From: Glandiceps talaboti | Lineage: Eukaryota > Hemichordata > Enteropneusta > Spengelidae | Length of the DNA stretch: 64,000 nt | Assembly (NCBI RefSeq): GCF_964340395.1 | Contig: NW_027554288.1 | Span: 310,001-374,000 of the forward strand | Reading direction: 5' to 3' | In this document: positions 11,101 to 20,613 of the stretch, piece by piece | Numbering within the stretch: position 1 is the stretch's first letter | Layout: each line of letters starts with the position of its first letter | The notes under the pieces: generated by a model | Told to the model about the DNA's origin: nothing | The model's database searches: none | Seen by the model: only the letters and a program-made list of their open reading frames with translations | Made by a program: the position numbers and the translations under genes

Positions 11101-12068
11101 TCAGACTGGAACACTTCATACACGCTGGTATCACCAAAATCAAACACTTAATCAACGACAATGAAAACCGTTGGTTAAGAGATACGGAAATACACAGTAA
11201 AGTCAACATTCGTTCACAACGCATTTCCACACTGAGTTATGAAATCATCCTCAAGGCAATTCCAGACAACTGGAAACGCCAAATCGAATCTCACTTCACA
11301 AAAAGAGAAACTTATGTCACCGAAGTTGTAAATTATAGCTATGAACTACATCACTCAGATGACTTAAATTTACCTTTATACAAATTTAAAAAGGGGGCTA
11401 TCTACAAGTATTTGATATTGGTGTTACATCTAACTAGACAGGCAGAAAAGTCAGACACAATCTGGCACGATATACTCAATATCCCTGCTACTGCTAAGCC
11501 TAATTTCAAAGCATGTTATAGTTTCCCTTTGTCATCACGTGATGGAGATGTACAGTGGCGTATTATTCATGGTATATATATGACTGGTACTGTCATGGCC
11601 AAAATGGGGTTTAGTGCAACTGACACTTGCCCTTTCTGCAAAGAAAAGGATACGTTACTCCATACATTTTATCATTGCAATCAGAACACGCCAATCTTAC
11701 AACGTGTAACAGTGATCTCAAAACGTCTTCTCACTGATACAAATGTTCGTATACCCCCTTACTGGCTGATTCTAAATCCACCACACAATTCTAAAGCGTT
11801 TCACTCGAAACAAGCTTTTCACATTTTCATATTTGTGTGTTCTACGGCAAAAATAGCAATTTATCTAAGTCGACGTAACAAACGTCAGAGCAATGATCTC
11901 TCCACCGACCCACTTCATATTTTTGAAAGTCGTGTAAAATCCAGGATACAGTCAGACTTCCAGTTTTACCACCTAAACAAACACATGCAACAATTCATAA
12001 ACACGTGGACAGTAAATAATGCCTTGTGTAGAGTAAGCAACTCAGGTGAACTTGAAATAAGTCTCTAA
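8157..12068 (+). CDS. Element 2 ORF2: endonuclease-reverse transcriptase
   Basis: 1303-residue protein. Endonuclease motifs are LNVRGCRD, LQETHT, INVYAPT, AGDFNC, RLDKIYI and SDHS. RT motifs are GRTPGIDGLPNEFYKKF, IDQEKAFDRVN, GIRQGCSLSGQLY and YADD. The C-terminal zinc-binding motif is CPFCKEKDTLLHTFYHC. The leader MDKNLIILILA is hydrophobic and is followed by paired Mets (8190, 8193) at the conserved endonuclease start. The short gap after ORF1 fits termination-reinitiation translation; this is inferred. No frameshift or stop is present. Confidence 0.93.
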   Translation: MDKNLIILILAMMASLSCVTLNVRGCRDTLKRYQVFEYLKRDVTADFYMLQETHTTLQDESVWRIIWKSKIIFSHRNSKQGGIALLFSPNSKVDIIEKNDLIAGHLLHTRVKMNDETIHIINVYAPTNGIERLRFFKVLKRHLSGLNDDPIFLAGDFNCATEPDMDRNGGNEPDIRTSHLLDDILHRHKLIDAWRNQHNNERNFTWSRDNTRARLDKIYIDKYQSNRISFCTILNSSLAFSDHSAVKIKLLQKAVNTKNPVWNMNIDILEDEDYNDLIVCFWNSWRKEKTNFEKIQLWWDIGKLKIKHLTQQYSYQKHIERKNFKLSLEKDIHELESLLDSNPSVIHNYNIKKNQLKDIINHETKGAAIRARFSSIGQVDCPGSVFNRIENYNGKRKHIIQLQRPDKSLSEDQNEIRNLIHDFYKQLYTPESTDDNATSKLISNLPQISESDKNNLDEDINFEELTNTVKHLPTGRTPGIDGLPNEFYKKFWQTFGRDVHEVLLASIHENLLPLTCRRAVVSLLPKSGDTTSIKAWRPVSLLCSDYKILTKTLSYRLRTVLSSIIHHDQSCSVPGRQIYDNIAVLRDSIHHANETNSPLGIIAIDQEKAFDRVNHNYLIQTLKAFGFGDRFTNYIRLLYTEAQSLVRVNDKLTSPINFGRGIRQGCSLSGQLYVLAIEPLLHKIRNESNILGLHLPGCAEKKCHLTAYADDVEFLVTHTDDFEKIQSWIQIYEKASNAKTNFEKSKGLWTGSWRQRTDEPLNIKWNNMGLKMLGVYLGNTSAFTNRNWTELVTKIQNSFEYWSYHAPNMSYKARVLIVNHLIASKLLYRFNCLSPPTETVSFIQTSILNFFWQGMHWITAETLYLPPDKGGHNLVHLPTRIKAFRLQFLQRYLYLDNDHPCFRFVDHYFKHVGSLGYAKELLTTEINYNRVDHLPDIYKELLECWNVTNKIRKIDQSNTYDILNEPIFCNKLVTHPIRKEPFRLEHFIHAGITKIKHLINDNENRWLRDTEIHSKVNIRSQRISTLSYEIILKAIPDNWKRQIESHFTKRETYVTEVVNYSYELHHSDDLNLPLYKFKKGAIYKYLILVLHLTRQAEKSDTIWHDILNIPATAKPNFKACYSFPLSSRDGDVQWRIIHGIYMTGTVMAKMGFSATDTCPFCKEKDTLLHTFYHCNQNTPILQRVTVISKRLLTDTNVRIPPYWLILNPPHNSKAFHSKQAFHIFIFVCSTAKIAIYLSRRNKRQSNDLSTDPLHIFESRVKSRIQSDFQFYHLNKHMQQFINTWTVNNALCRVSNSGELEISL

Positions 12069-12074
12069 ATTTGA

Positions 12075-12114
12075 TGTGGTACAGAAATACCACAACTATG
12101 TACAAATTTGTACA
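12075..12114 (+). promoter_or_regulatory. 3'UTR hairpins of element 2
   Basis: Just after the ORF2 stop, TGTGGTA (12075-12081) pairs perfectly with TACCACA (12088-12094). A 16-base perfect palindrome, TGTACAAATTTGTACA, follows at 12099-12114. The layout differs from elements 1, 3 and 4 and lacks their GTACTCT loop, so this lineage may use another fold. Confidence 0.4.
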
Positions 12115-12299
12115 CCACAGCCTTTGTTATTACCTCTGAGAAACCATTCATGCAAACAGAGCCATTGTTATTATTGTTTTGTTCTTCATACCATCACAGG
12201 AATCTTTTGTATTCTTTCGGTATTTAGTATTTTATTGTAAATATTTCATCTCGGAGATGTAATTGCTTTTACTTCTTGAAATAAAGAATCTCTTTCAAA

Positions 12300-12300
<1 letters not shown>

Positions 12301-12354
<54 letters not shown>

Positions 12355-12355
12355 G

Positions 12356-12391
<36 letters not shown>

Positions 12392-12392
12392 G

Positions 12393-12443
<51 letters not shown>

Positions 12444-12444
12444 G

Positions 12445-12498
<54 letters not shown>

Positions 12499-12508
12499 GC
12501 TACTATAG

Positions 12509-12547
<39 letters not shown>

Positions 12548-12548
12548 G

Positions 12549-12608
<60 letters not shown>

Positions 12609-12618
12609 GCTACTATAG

Positions 12619-12657
<39 letters not shown>

Positions 12658-12658
12658 G

Positions 12659-12709
<51 letters not shown>

Positions 12710-12726
12710 GCTACCACTACTACTAG

Positions 12727-12783
<57 letters not shown>

Positions 12784-12784
12784 G

Positions 12785-12817
<33 letters not shown>

Positions 12818-12818
12818 G

Positions 12819-12869
<51 letters not shown>

Positions 12870-12920
12870 GCTACTACTACTACTAGCTACTACTACTACT
12901 ACTAATACTACTACTACTAG

Positions 12921-12961
<41 letters not shown>
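12301..12961. repeat. (ACT)n microsatellite, block 2
   Basis: About 661 bases of ACT repeats with recurrent AGCT interruptions. The compound form CTAGCTACTATAGCTAC occurs near 12498 and again near 12608, evidence of slippage or unequal exchange over more than 100 bases. It lies between elements 2 and 3. Confidence 0.97.
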
Positions 12962-13145
12962 GAGCTATGTAGACATGTTGTAGTGGCGCTCCCGTGAATC
13001 GTAAACAATCTGAGTTCCTGAAAGCCATCCACTGAGTTTTTCACCTCAGATAAATTGTTAAGTACATTGTGGTACTTTCCGTAAGTCGATTTTCTGTTGT
13101 TTTGTCACTTTTTCCGATTCTTTCGTAGTTTTTGTTTGTTCGTCG

Positions 13146-13174
13146 GTCTCCTGCCGACGTGGCCAAGATGGCCG
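13146..13174 (+). promoter_or_regulatory. Start-codon hairpin and YY1-like motif, element 3
   Basis: A perfect 6-bp stem of CGTCGG and CCGACG (ending at 13159) lies just upstream of the ORF1 ATG at 13168. The start context is CCAAGATGGCCGC, which shares CCAAGATGGCCG with the YY1 site of the human L1 5'UTR. The stem decides nothing about the frame, but the conserved ATG context argues for a start at 13168 rather than the upstream in-frame Met at 13132. Confidence 0.45.
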
Positions 13175-14685
13175 CGCTCGACACAGGCCATGGTCGGAAT
13201 CCCTTCCAAGGATTGACCAGAAAACATGGTATACGTTGTCAATCTGTTGAAGGCGTAAAGGCACAAGAATATGTCAAACTTGTAGCGGCTATTATTGGGC
13301 CAGAAAATGTTCTTGCTGCGTCCAGAGCCAATGGTGCCGTGATGATATTTGTGAATTCTATGACATGGGTTGAACATGTATGTAATATGGGCATTGATAT
13401 TGATGGAATGTGGGTTCATGCTGAACCACTTGTCAAACCCTCTACAAAAGTTATTTTATCAGGTGTTCCCCCTTTCATACCGAACGAAGTACTTGAAGGG
13501 GAAATGACAAGGTATGGTACACCGGTTAGCGCCTTGAAACCGATACCACTAGGGTTTAAAGAAGCAGGGCTAAGACATGTGAAGTCTTTCCGCCGTCAAA
13601 TGTTTATTTTGCCACACTCTGATATCGACAAAAGCGATCTACAAGGTATGTTTCAGGTTAATTTTGAAGGTAGACAGTACCGTATTTTTCTTTCAACTGA
13701 CGAGCCCAAATGCTTCAAATGTAACATAACTGGACATTTCCAACGACAATGTCCAAATAACACACCTGAGAATGATACACAACGTAACAACCCTGTAAAC
13801 AATGACACACAACCTGACAATAACAATGAAAAGAATACTAAAGACAACCGTACGACACCGACAGGTGAAAGCGAAAATCAAAAGGCTGACGCCCAGAGAC
13901 AGATAAATCATGAAGACAACGATACTATCACCGACAACCCTAACCCAGTTCTTAACGATAATCAAACTAACACTAATGATACAAATGACAACACTGTACA
14001 AATGGAAACTATTGACGAACAAGAAGTCAACACTGTTAGAAACGACAACACAACACAACTAAACAACATTGAAACAACCCAAACCAACGACGATGACGAA
14101 AACAAACACATTGAACACGAAAATACAGTCGAAGAGAGGGTACGAACCCCTCCTTCAACCTTCTCTCTCTCTCCTCCCTCCATTCCTTCTGATCTTGACT
14201 CCCCTGATTCCAGCGACACTCCACCAATATCTTTCGAGCTATCGGGGAGTGCACTTCTACAAGACACATCACAAAATAATCAAGACAAACAATCACAAGA
14301 CCTATTTGTGATACCAGAAACACAAATGACAACTTACAATGACGATGAATACCACGACGCATACGAAAATACAAAAGAAGACGATACGGAATCTCTGGCA
14401 TCTGAAATGTCAGATATCTCTCAAATTAACGAAAATGACCACATTGGACCAACTACTGAGCAACTAAAAGAATTCTTACATGATACTATGCACTCAAAGA
14501 AAATAATAGACAGGTGTAGAGACTTCTACCCAAATCTGAGAGTCTTAGCTAACCGTCTGAAACACTTCCGATCAACACAAAAACTTACCTCAGCACAGAA
14601 ATCACGCATTTACAAAATTAGAACAAAGGTTTTAGCACACATCAAAACGACCAGTTACCGTGATGCACTTTTAAACGATAAATAA
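13168..14685 (+). CDS. Element 3 ORF1 protein
   Basis: 505 residues from the conserved Met (MAALDTGHGRN); an upstream in-frame Met at 13132 is not shared by the other elements. Domains in order: N-terminal domain (GPENVLAASRANGAVMIF), RRM-like segment (KVILSGVPPFIPNEVL), HVKSFRRQMFI block, CCHC knuckle (CFKCNITGHFQRQC), a long Asn/Thr/Asp-rich linker, EERVRTPPSTF with a Ser/Pro tract, an acidic patch (ASEMSDISQ), and a basic helical tail (FLHDTMHSKKIIDRC). It should bind element RNA and act as chaperone in the RNP. ORF2 begins 19 bases downstream, in a different relative frame from that in the other elements. Confidence 0.92.
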   Translation: MAALDTGHGRNPFQGLTRKHGIRCQSVEGVKAQEYVKLVAAIIGPENVLAASRANGAVMIFVNSMTWVEHVCNMGIDIDGMWVHAEPLVKPSTKVILSGVPPFIPNEVLEGEMTRYGTPVSALKPIPLGFKEAGLRHVKSFRRQMFILPHSDIDKSDLQGMFQVNFEGRQYRIFLSTDEPKCFKCNITGHFQRQCPNNTPENDTQRNNPVNNDTQPDNNNEKNTKDNRTTPTGESENQKADAQRQINHEDNDTITDNPNPVLNDNQTNTNDTNDNTVQMETIDEQEVNTVRNDNTTQLNNIETTQTNDDDENKHIEHENTVEERVRTPPSTFSLSPPSIPSDLDSPDSSDTPPISFELSGSALLQDTSQNNQDKQSQDLFVIPETQMTTYNDDEYHDAYENTKEDDTESLASEMSDISQINENDHIGPTTEQLKEFLHDTMHSKKIIDRCRDFYPNLRVLANRLKHFRSTQKLTSAQKSRIYKIRTKVLAHIKTTSYRDALLNDK

Positions 14686-14704
14686 ATCCTTCTTTCCTCC
14701 ATTC

Positions 14705-17700
14705 ATGTTACCTATTAAACTTTATTTTTTTCTCATAGTCATGGCAGCAGGCCTACAGTGTGATACACTAAATGTCAGAGGCTGTCGTGACTCCCTGAAA
14801 CGTTACCAAGTCTTTGAATACCTGAAAAACAACACCCGTGCAGATTTTCATTTAATCCAAGAAACACATACTACTCCACAAGACGAAAATACCTGGCAAG
14901 TCACCTGGCGAGGCAGAGCTCTCTTTTCTCACTGTGAAGGTACTGTAAACCAAGGAGGCGTAGCCATTTTATTTTCACCAAAATCAAAAATTGATGTTTT
15001 AACTAAACGTGCATTGATACCAGGACACCTTCTATATGCTTACGTTACCGTAAATGACCTTAAGATCCACATAATTAACGTGTATGCCCCTACGAATGGT
15101 AAAGAACGTATGGAATGCTTCACAACTCTCAAACGTCACCTTAGTTCTATTAAGGACGACGATCCAATTTACATAGGAGGTGATTTTAACTGTACCACTG
15201 ACCCATCACACGACCGTAATGGTGGTACAGAACCCGACTACAGAACTTCAAATCTTTTATCCAACATTCTTCGTCGTTTCAAACTCATTGACGCCTGGAG
15301 AAACCAAAATCCTCACGCTTCAAACTACACCTGGCACCGTGAAAATACTCATGCACGTTTAGATAAAATATACATTAACAAGCACTCTTCAAATCACATA
15401 AAAAACTGTTCTATCCTCAATTCATCTTTAGCCTTTTCCGACCACTCGCTTGTAACGCTCACTGTATCCCAACAAAATGTTAATAACCGTAACCCTGTAT
15501 GGTGCCTTAATACCGACATTCTAGAGGAGGAGGTGTACCAAAATATCATTACACAATTTTGGTACAAATGGGTCAAACAGAAAACTAATTACCCCAGAAT
15601 TCAAACTTGGTGGAACATCGGTAAACTAAAGATAAAACAACTTACACAACAATATTGTTACCATAGACATCACCGTAATAAAATGGAAAAAAAGAATCTT
15701 GAAACAGAAGTGTCCCATCTCGAAAGTCAACTCGCCGATAACCCTACACTTGAAACCACGTATAACGAAAAAAAGAATTTACTCTCTCAAATCACTGACC
15801 AGGAAAACAAAGGTGCAGCAATACGTAGCAGACACTCTTTCCTCAATAACTCAACAGCTCCCGGCGACTTTCTCTTCAACCTTGAAAAACAAAATGGACG
15901 TCGAAAATCCATTATCCATCTCGAAAATGAAAACAACCTTCTGACTGAAAACCCTAAGGAAATTCGTAATCTTGTTAATTCTTTCTACAAAGATCTTTAT
16001 AGCCCTGAACCAATTGATATAGATTCTATCAATATTCTCCATGAAAACTTACCCAAACTCGAACATTCTGACCGCGAATTTCTCGAGACAGACATCACTT
16101 TTGAAGAATTCACCAACGCTCTTAATACTCTCAATTCTGGTCGTTCCCCAGGAATTGACGGTCTTCCAGTCGAATTTTATAAAACGTTCTGGTCTATTCT
16201 AGGCCAAAATCTCCATGAAGTCATGCTTAATTCTATCAATGAAGGAATCCTACCAGTTTCATGTCGCCGTGCCGTTACAACTTTAATTCCAAAAACCGGA
16301 AATCCCAACTTACTGAATAACTGGCGCCCTATCAGCTTGCTTTGTAGTGACTACAAAATTTTAACTAAGACACTCTCTCTCCGCCTAAAAACCGTTCTGA
16401 ATTCCATTATTCACTGTGACCAAACCTGTAGTGTTCCTGGCCGTCAGATCCACGATAATATTTCATTTCTGCGTGACAGCATCAGCTTTGTAAACGAAAA
16501 CAACATTCCACTTGGCATAGTCGCTCTTGACCAAGAGAAAGCATTCGACCGCGTCCATCATGAATATATGTACAGTACTTTAAAGTCATTCGGTTTTGGG
16601 GACAAGTTTGTTGACTATATTCGTTTAATTTATAATGAAGCCCAGTGTTTAATCCGCGCCAATGATAATCTCACTTCACCCATACCTTTTGCAAGAGGCA
16701 TTCGCCAAGGTTGCTCCCTGTCAGGCCAATTGTACATTCTAGTCATTGAACCTTTACTAAATCATATCAGAACTAAAGCCGCTATCACAGGTCTTAACAT
16801 CCCTAATTCTAACAAGAGCTCCGAGAAATGTAATCTTTCAGCATACGCAGACGATGTTGAAATTTTAACCACAAAGGAGGAAGATTTCCATAAATTGCAA
16901 CACAGTCTCTCTATTTATGAACGTGCTTCCAACGCTAAAATTAATTTCATCAAATCTAAAGGTCTGTGGGTCGGAAGCTGGTGTGGGCGTCGCGACAATC
17001 CACTCAACATCGAATGGAACAGTACAGGGCTTAAACTTCTCGGTATTTACCTTGGCAATTCAAACTCGTACATAGACAAAAATTGGAAAGAACTCAGTCA
17101 GAAAATTGAATGTAAAATTGAACGCTGGTCACACTTCGCACCTCGATTGTCATATAGAGGGCGTGCCTTGATAATTAATCAACTGATCTCCTCTAAGGCT
17201 TTACACGTATTAGCGGCCCTTTGTCCCCCTGAATATTTAATTTCCCATCTCCAACGCTTATTTCTTAATTTTTTCTGGAATGGGAAACACTGGACACCCT
17301 CAGAAACCATTTATTTACCCAGAGAAAAAGGCGGTCAGAATTTGATTCATCTCCCAACTCGTGTCACTACTTTCCGTATACAACTTCTTCAAAGATACCT
17401 TTATACTGATAATAAACATCCTCGTTTCCAAATGATGGATTACTATTTCAGCAAAGCTGGAAACTTGAATTATGAAAAAGAGCTCCTCGCAACTGATCTT
17501 AACATGAATTTAAACCACTTACCTGCTTTCTACCTTGAAACTCTTAATGTCTGGAAAACAACGCAAAAGATTCGTAAAATCAACCCCGACAATATCTCAG
17601 AGCTTTTAAATGAACCTTTATTTTATAATAGTCAAGTTTTACACCACCTTCGCAAGGAGCCATTTGTCCTCAATCACCTCGTTACCTCTGGAATTACACA

Positions 17701-18631
17701 GGTCAAACATATAATTAACAATAATCACACCGCTTTTCTCTCCGCCCCCGATATTTTACACCGCGTATCCATTCAGTCCGAAAGAATTCTTCAACTTACC
17801 CTTGATACTATTCACAAATCTCTGCATCCTCAATGGATGAATACATTACTTACCTATTTAAATAATCACGATAGCAATACACCACAGGTAACATCACACA
17901 TTAACATAAGCGTTGAACTCTACACTTCAGATGATCTTAACTTACCTTTATATAAATTTGAAAAAGGTTCCATCTATAAATACCTTGTTCATGCACACCA
18001 CATAAAACGTCTTCCGGAAGCTATCGATACTGTTTGGCGTGACATTTTAAGTATTCCTGACCACGTCAAACCAAACTTTAAAGACTGTTACCCTCCACTT
18101 TTATCTCTTTACGAAGGTGATTTACAATGGCGTATTCTTCACGGCACTTACCTAACAGGGAATCTTTTAGTTCAACTTGGTTATTGTAATACTGCTACTT
18201 GCCCGTTTTGCAGTGATAGAGACTCACTGCAACACATTTTCTTCGATTGTATACACAACAAGCCTCTCTTTAATTATCTAAACTGCCTTATTAGTAAACT
18301 CCTCCCAAACTCTAATATTCCCCCTTGGTGGTTTATACTTAACCCTCACAAACGCTCTTGTATGTTCAACTCTATCCATGAACGTCACATGTTTATATTC
18401 TTAATTTCAATTGCTAAGTTGTCGATTCACATCTGCCGTCGCAACAAGCGTGAAAACAGCCCTTTCTTTGACATACTTCAAACATTCAAAAATAAGATTT
18501 CAACTCGTCTCAAGGCTGAATACGTCTTCTACAGACTAAATCATAAACTCAAACTTTTCAAAATAAAGTGGGCAATAAGCAACTTGCTGTGTAAAATTTC
18601 AATCACTGGAGAGTTAGAACTTTTATTATAG
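14705..18631 (+). CDS. Element 3 ORF2: endonuclease-reverse transcriptase
   Basis: 1308 residues, intact. Endonuclease: LNVRGCRD, IQETHT, INVYAPT, GGDFNC, RLDKIYI, SDHS. RT: GRSPGIDGLPVEFYKTF, LDQEKAFDRV, GIRQGCSLSGQLY, YADD. C-terminal motif: CPFCSDRDSLQHIFFDC. The leader MLPIKLYFFLIV is hydrophobic, and a second Met at 14741 matches the conserved endonuclease start. All catalytic residues expected for the AP endonuclease (Glu, Asp/Asn, Asp-His) and the RT (YADD) are visible. Confidence 0.93.
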   Translation: MLPIKLYFFLIVMAAGLQCDTLNVRGCRDSLKRYQVFEYLKNNTRADFHLIQETHTTPQDENTWQVTWRGRALFSHCEGTVNQGGVAILFSPKSKIDVLTKRALIPGHLLYAYVTVNDLKIHIINVYAPTNGKERMECFTTLKRHLSSIKDDDPIYIGGDFNCTTDPSHDRNGGTEPDYRTSNLLSNILRRFKLIDAWRNQNPHASNYTWHRENTHARLDKIYINKHSSNHIKNCSILNSSLAFSDHSLVTLTVSQQNVNNRNPVWCLNTDILEEEVYQNIITQFWYKWVKQKTNYPRIQTWWNIGKLKIKQLTQQYCYHRHHRNKMEKKNLETEVSHLESQLADNPTLETTYNEKKNLLSQITDQENKGAAIRSRHSFLNNSTAPGDFLFNLEKQNGRRKSIIHLENENNLLTENPKEIRNLVNSFYKDLYSPEPIDIDSINILHENLPKLEHSDREFLETDITFEEFTNALNTLNSGRSPGIDGLPVEFYKTFWSILGQNLHEVMLNSINEGILPVSCRRAVTTLIPKTGNPNLLNNWRPISLLCSDYKILTKTLSLRLKTVLNSIIHCDQTCSVPGRQIHDNISFLRDSISFVNENNIPLGIVALDQEKAFDRVHHEYMYSTLKSFGFGDKFVDYIRLIYNEAQCLIRANDNLTSPIPFARGIRQGCSLSGQLYILVIEPLLNHIRTKAAITGLNIPNSNKSSEKCNLSAYADDVEILTTKEEDFHKLQHSLSIYERASNAKINFIKSKGLWVGSWCGRRDNPLNIEWNSTGLKLLGIYLGNSNSYIDKNWKELSQKIECKIERWSHFAPRLSYRGRALIINQLISSKALHVLAALCPPEYLISHLQRLFLNFFWNGKHWTPSETIYLPREKGGQNLIHLPTRVTTFRIQLLQRYLYTDNKHPRFQMMDYYFSKAGNLNYEKELLATDLNMNLNHLPAFYLETLNVWKTTQKIRKINPDNISELLNEPLFYNSQVLHHLRKEPFVLNHLVTSGITQVKHIINNNHTAFLSAPDILHRVSIQSERILQLTLDTIHKSLHPQWMNTLLTYLNNHDSNTPQVTSHINISVELYTSDDLNLPLYKFEKGSIYKYLVHAHHIKRLPEAIDTVWRDILSIPDHVKPNFKDCYPPLLSLYEGDLQWRILHGTYLTGNLLVQLGYCNTATCPFCSDRDSLQHIFFDCIHNKPLFNYLNCLISKLLPNSNIPPWWFILNPHKRSCMFNSIHERHMFIFLISIAKLSIHICRRNKRENSPFFDILQTFKNKISTRLKAEYVFYRLNHKLKLFKIKWAISNLLCKISITGELELLL

Positions 18632-18815
18632 GTTTTGTATTTGTAAGCCACCTAGTATTGTCATGTAAATAGTGTATATAAGCCTTCTCTTTTTCGTTTT
18701 CAATAAAGTTAGCACACAACAGTGCGTGTCCTCTCCTTTGTCGTAACCACTGCACTACATCGTAATACAATGTACACCACACAACACCTAGTCTATATTT
18801 TCCACGGTCGTTGTC

Positions 18816-18927
18816 GGGCAACCGTATTGGGCTGCGTACTCTTTGCGTGTTCCCTTCTTGGGTTCGACGGTTGCCCTGATGGAAGACAGACTGACACATT
18901 AACCCCCTTTCAACTCCCTTTGAGTTG
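18816..18927 (+). promoter_or_regulatory. Structured 3'UTR RNA of element 3
   Basis: GGGCAACCGT (18816-18825) pairs perfectly with ACGGTTGCCC (18867-18876). An inner hairpin pairs CCC (18852-18854) with GGG (18860-18862), and the loop holds GCGTACTCTTTGCGTGTTC. A second hairpin follows: CAACTC (18911-18916) with GAGTTG (18922-18927). Element 4 keeps the same layout and loop with different stem bases, which is covariation. Confidence 0.7.
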
Positions 18928-19320
18928 CTATGTTCTCTTTAACAGGTGTGAAACTGGATGGACAACCGAAAATGAACTCAAGATCATACCGGTCTGGAGC
19001 TGTCCCGAAAGCCGACATCCAACATATGCAGATACTCGTCACAGCTGTGATCAACAACCCCGCACGTCATCACCATAACAACCAACAAAGTCACCAACAT
19101 TTACAACGTCGATTTCAAGCTCTTACATCATCTTCCACCAGCTGTATACCATTATAACTCTCACATAACTATTGTACAAATGTATATATTTATGCCAACC
19201 ATGATACCAGTGATGTATTTTGTGTTATCTTTCGTGTAATTTATTCTCAATTTTTAAATCCATAATTTGAAACCGTGCTGTAACTCTTTTTATAAATGGA
19301 ATTAAAAGTTCCTTTTGAAA

Positions 19321-19339
19321 ACTACTACATGTACTATAG

Positions 19340-19403
<64 letters not shown>

Positions 19404-19450
19404 CACTACTACTACTACTACTAGCTACTATAGCTACTACTACTACTACA

Positions 19451-19490
<40 letters not shown>

Positions 19491-19540
19491 TAGCTACTAC
19501 TACTACTACTACTACTACTATAGCTACTACTACTACTACA

Positions 19541-19580
<40 letters not shown>

Positions 19581-19593
19581 TAGCTACTACTAT

Positions 19594-19661
<68 letters not shown>

Positions 19662-19664
19662 TAG

Positions 19665-19715
<51 letters not shown>

Positions 19716-19805
19716 GCTACTATAGCTACTACTACTACTACTACTACTACTATTACTACTACTACTACAACTACTAGCTACTACTACTACTACTACTACT
19801 ACTAT

Positions 19806-19855
<50 letters not shown>

Positions 19856-19856
19856 G

Positions 19857-19922
<66 letters not shown>

Positions 19923-19932
19923 GCTACTATAG

Positions 19933-19968
<36 letters not shown>

Positions 19969-19978
19969 GCTACTATAG

Positions 19979-20030
<52 letters not shown>

Positions 20031-20044
20031 AACTAATACTACTA
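19321..20044. repeat. (ACT)n microsatellite, block 3
   Basis: About 724 bases of ACT repeats with frequent ATAGCT and AGCT interruptions. A long open frame read from it (poly-Thr, poly-Tyr) is an artefact of the repeat. Confidence 0.97.
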
Positions 20045-20351
20045 AGAACTTGATGTATTTATTTCAATGTGGGGCATTAATAACACTATTTGTCGCGTAT
20101 CAAACGGAAAACTACACATAGAAATCTAATCCCTTCATGCATTTGAAAGCATAGTATCGCTGAACACTGATGTACATAACTTTGTTCTCGCCAAATACGC
20201 AAGTCTCATTTAATGTTTTCCATGTCTAGCCGTACCGATGTATTTGGATTTCAAATTTATACTTTCATTCGTACTCTGCTGATTTCCTTTGTAAATATTT
20301 TATTTAGCACTTCAATGTATCAGGGCAAAGACGAATAAAGTTCAATTGAAA

Positions 20352-20352
<1 letters not shown>
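20045..20352 (+). mobile_element. Element 5: 5'-truncated LINE 3' end
   Basis: 308 bases of non-repeat sequence between two ACT tracts, ending in AATAAAG (20334-20340) and TTGAAAACTACTACT, just as the full elements end. It is best read as a severely 5'-truncated insertion of a related element containing only 3'UTR. No coding sequence remains. Confidence 0.7.

Positions 20353-20397
<45 letters not shown>
20353..20397. repeat. (ACT)n microsatellite, block 4
   Basis: A pure ACT tract of about 45 bases without AGCT interruptions, between the element 5 stump and element 4. It is far shorter than blocks 1-3. Confidence 0.95.
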
Positions 20398-20581
20398 AGC
20401 CGAGTGGACGTAGTGAAAAGCTGCTCCCGAAATCCTTTGAAATCAAAGCTCCTGGTGACCATCTATCGGAATTTACCCATCGTTTGTCTTGGTAGGACAT
20501 CAAACTACCTCTTTGTAAGTTTATTTTTGTAATTTGTTTCCGGTTTTCTGCTTTTTAAAGCCTTTTTCCTGGCCCGATCTG

Positions 20582-20613
20582 GGTTACGGTAGGCGTAACC
20601 AAGATGGCCGCTA
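20582..20613 (+). promoter_or_regulatory. Start-codon hairpin and YY1-like motif, element 4
   Basis: GGTTACG (20582-20588) and CGTAACC (20594-20600) form a perfect 7-bp stem with loop GTAGG, ending three bases before the ORF1 ATG at 20604. The context CCAAGATGGCCGC is identical to that of element 3. Confidence 0.5.

Larger units (their letters stand above)
6392..12300 (+). mobile_element. Tx1-clade LINE, element 2 (full length, ORFs intact)
   Basis: Complete element of about 5.9 kb between two ACT blocks. It has a 5'UTR of about 200 bases, ORF1 (6595-8148), ORF2 (8157-12068) and a 3'UTR of about 230 bases with AATAAAG (12280-12286), ending in TTTCAAAA joined to CTACTACT. Both ORFs are open from end to end, so it could be, or recently was, mobile. 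It differs throughout from its neighbours at protein level and is a separate lineage, not a copy of element 1 or 3. Confidence 0.94.
12962..19320 (+). mobile_element. Tx1-clade LINE, element 3 (full length, ORFs intact)
   Basis: Complete element of about 6.4 kb with a 5'UTR of about 200 bases, ORF1, ORF2 and a long 3'UTR of about 690 bases. AATAAAG occurs early in the 3'UTR (near 18703), and a weaker ATTAAA lies just before the 3' end, which reads TTTTGAAAACTACTAC into the microsatellite. It is closest in protein sequence to element 4 but clearly distinct from it. Both ORFs are uninterrupted. Confidence 0.94.

Noticed and set aside
19315-19716. 133-residue open frame rich in Thr and Tyr
   Set aside because: It is the ACT microsatellite read in frame; there is no coding signal.
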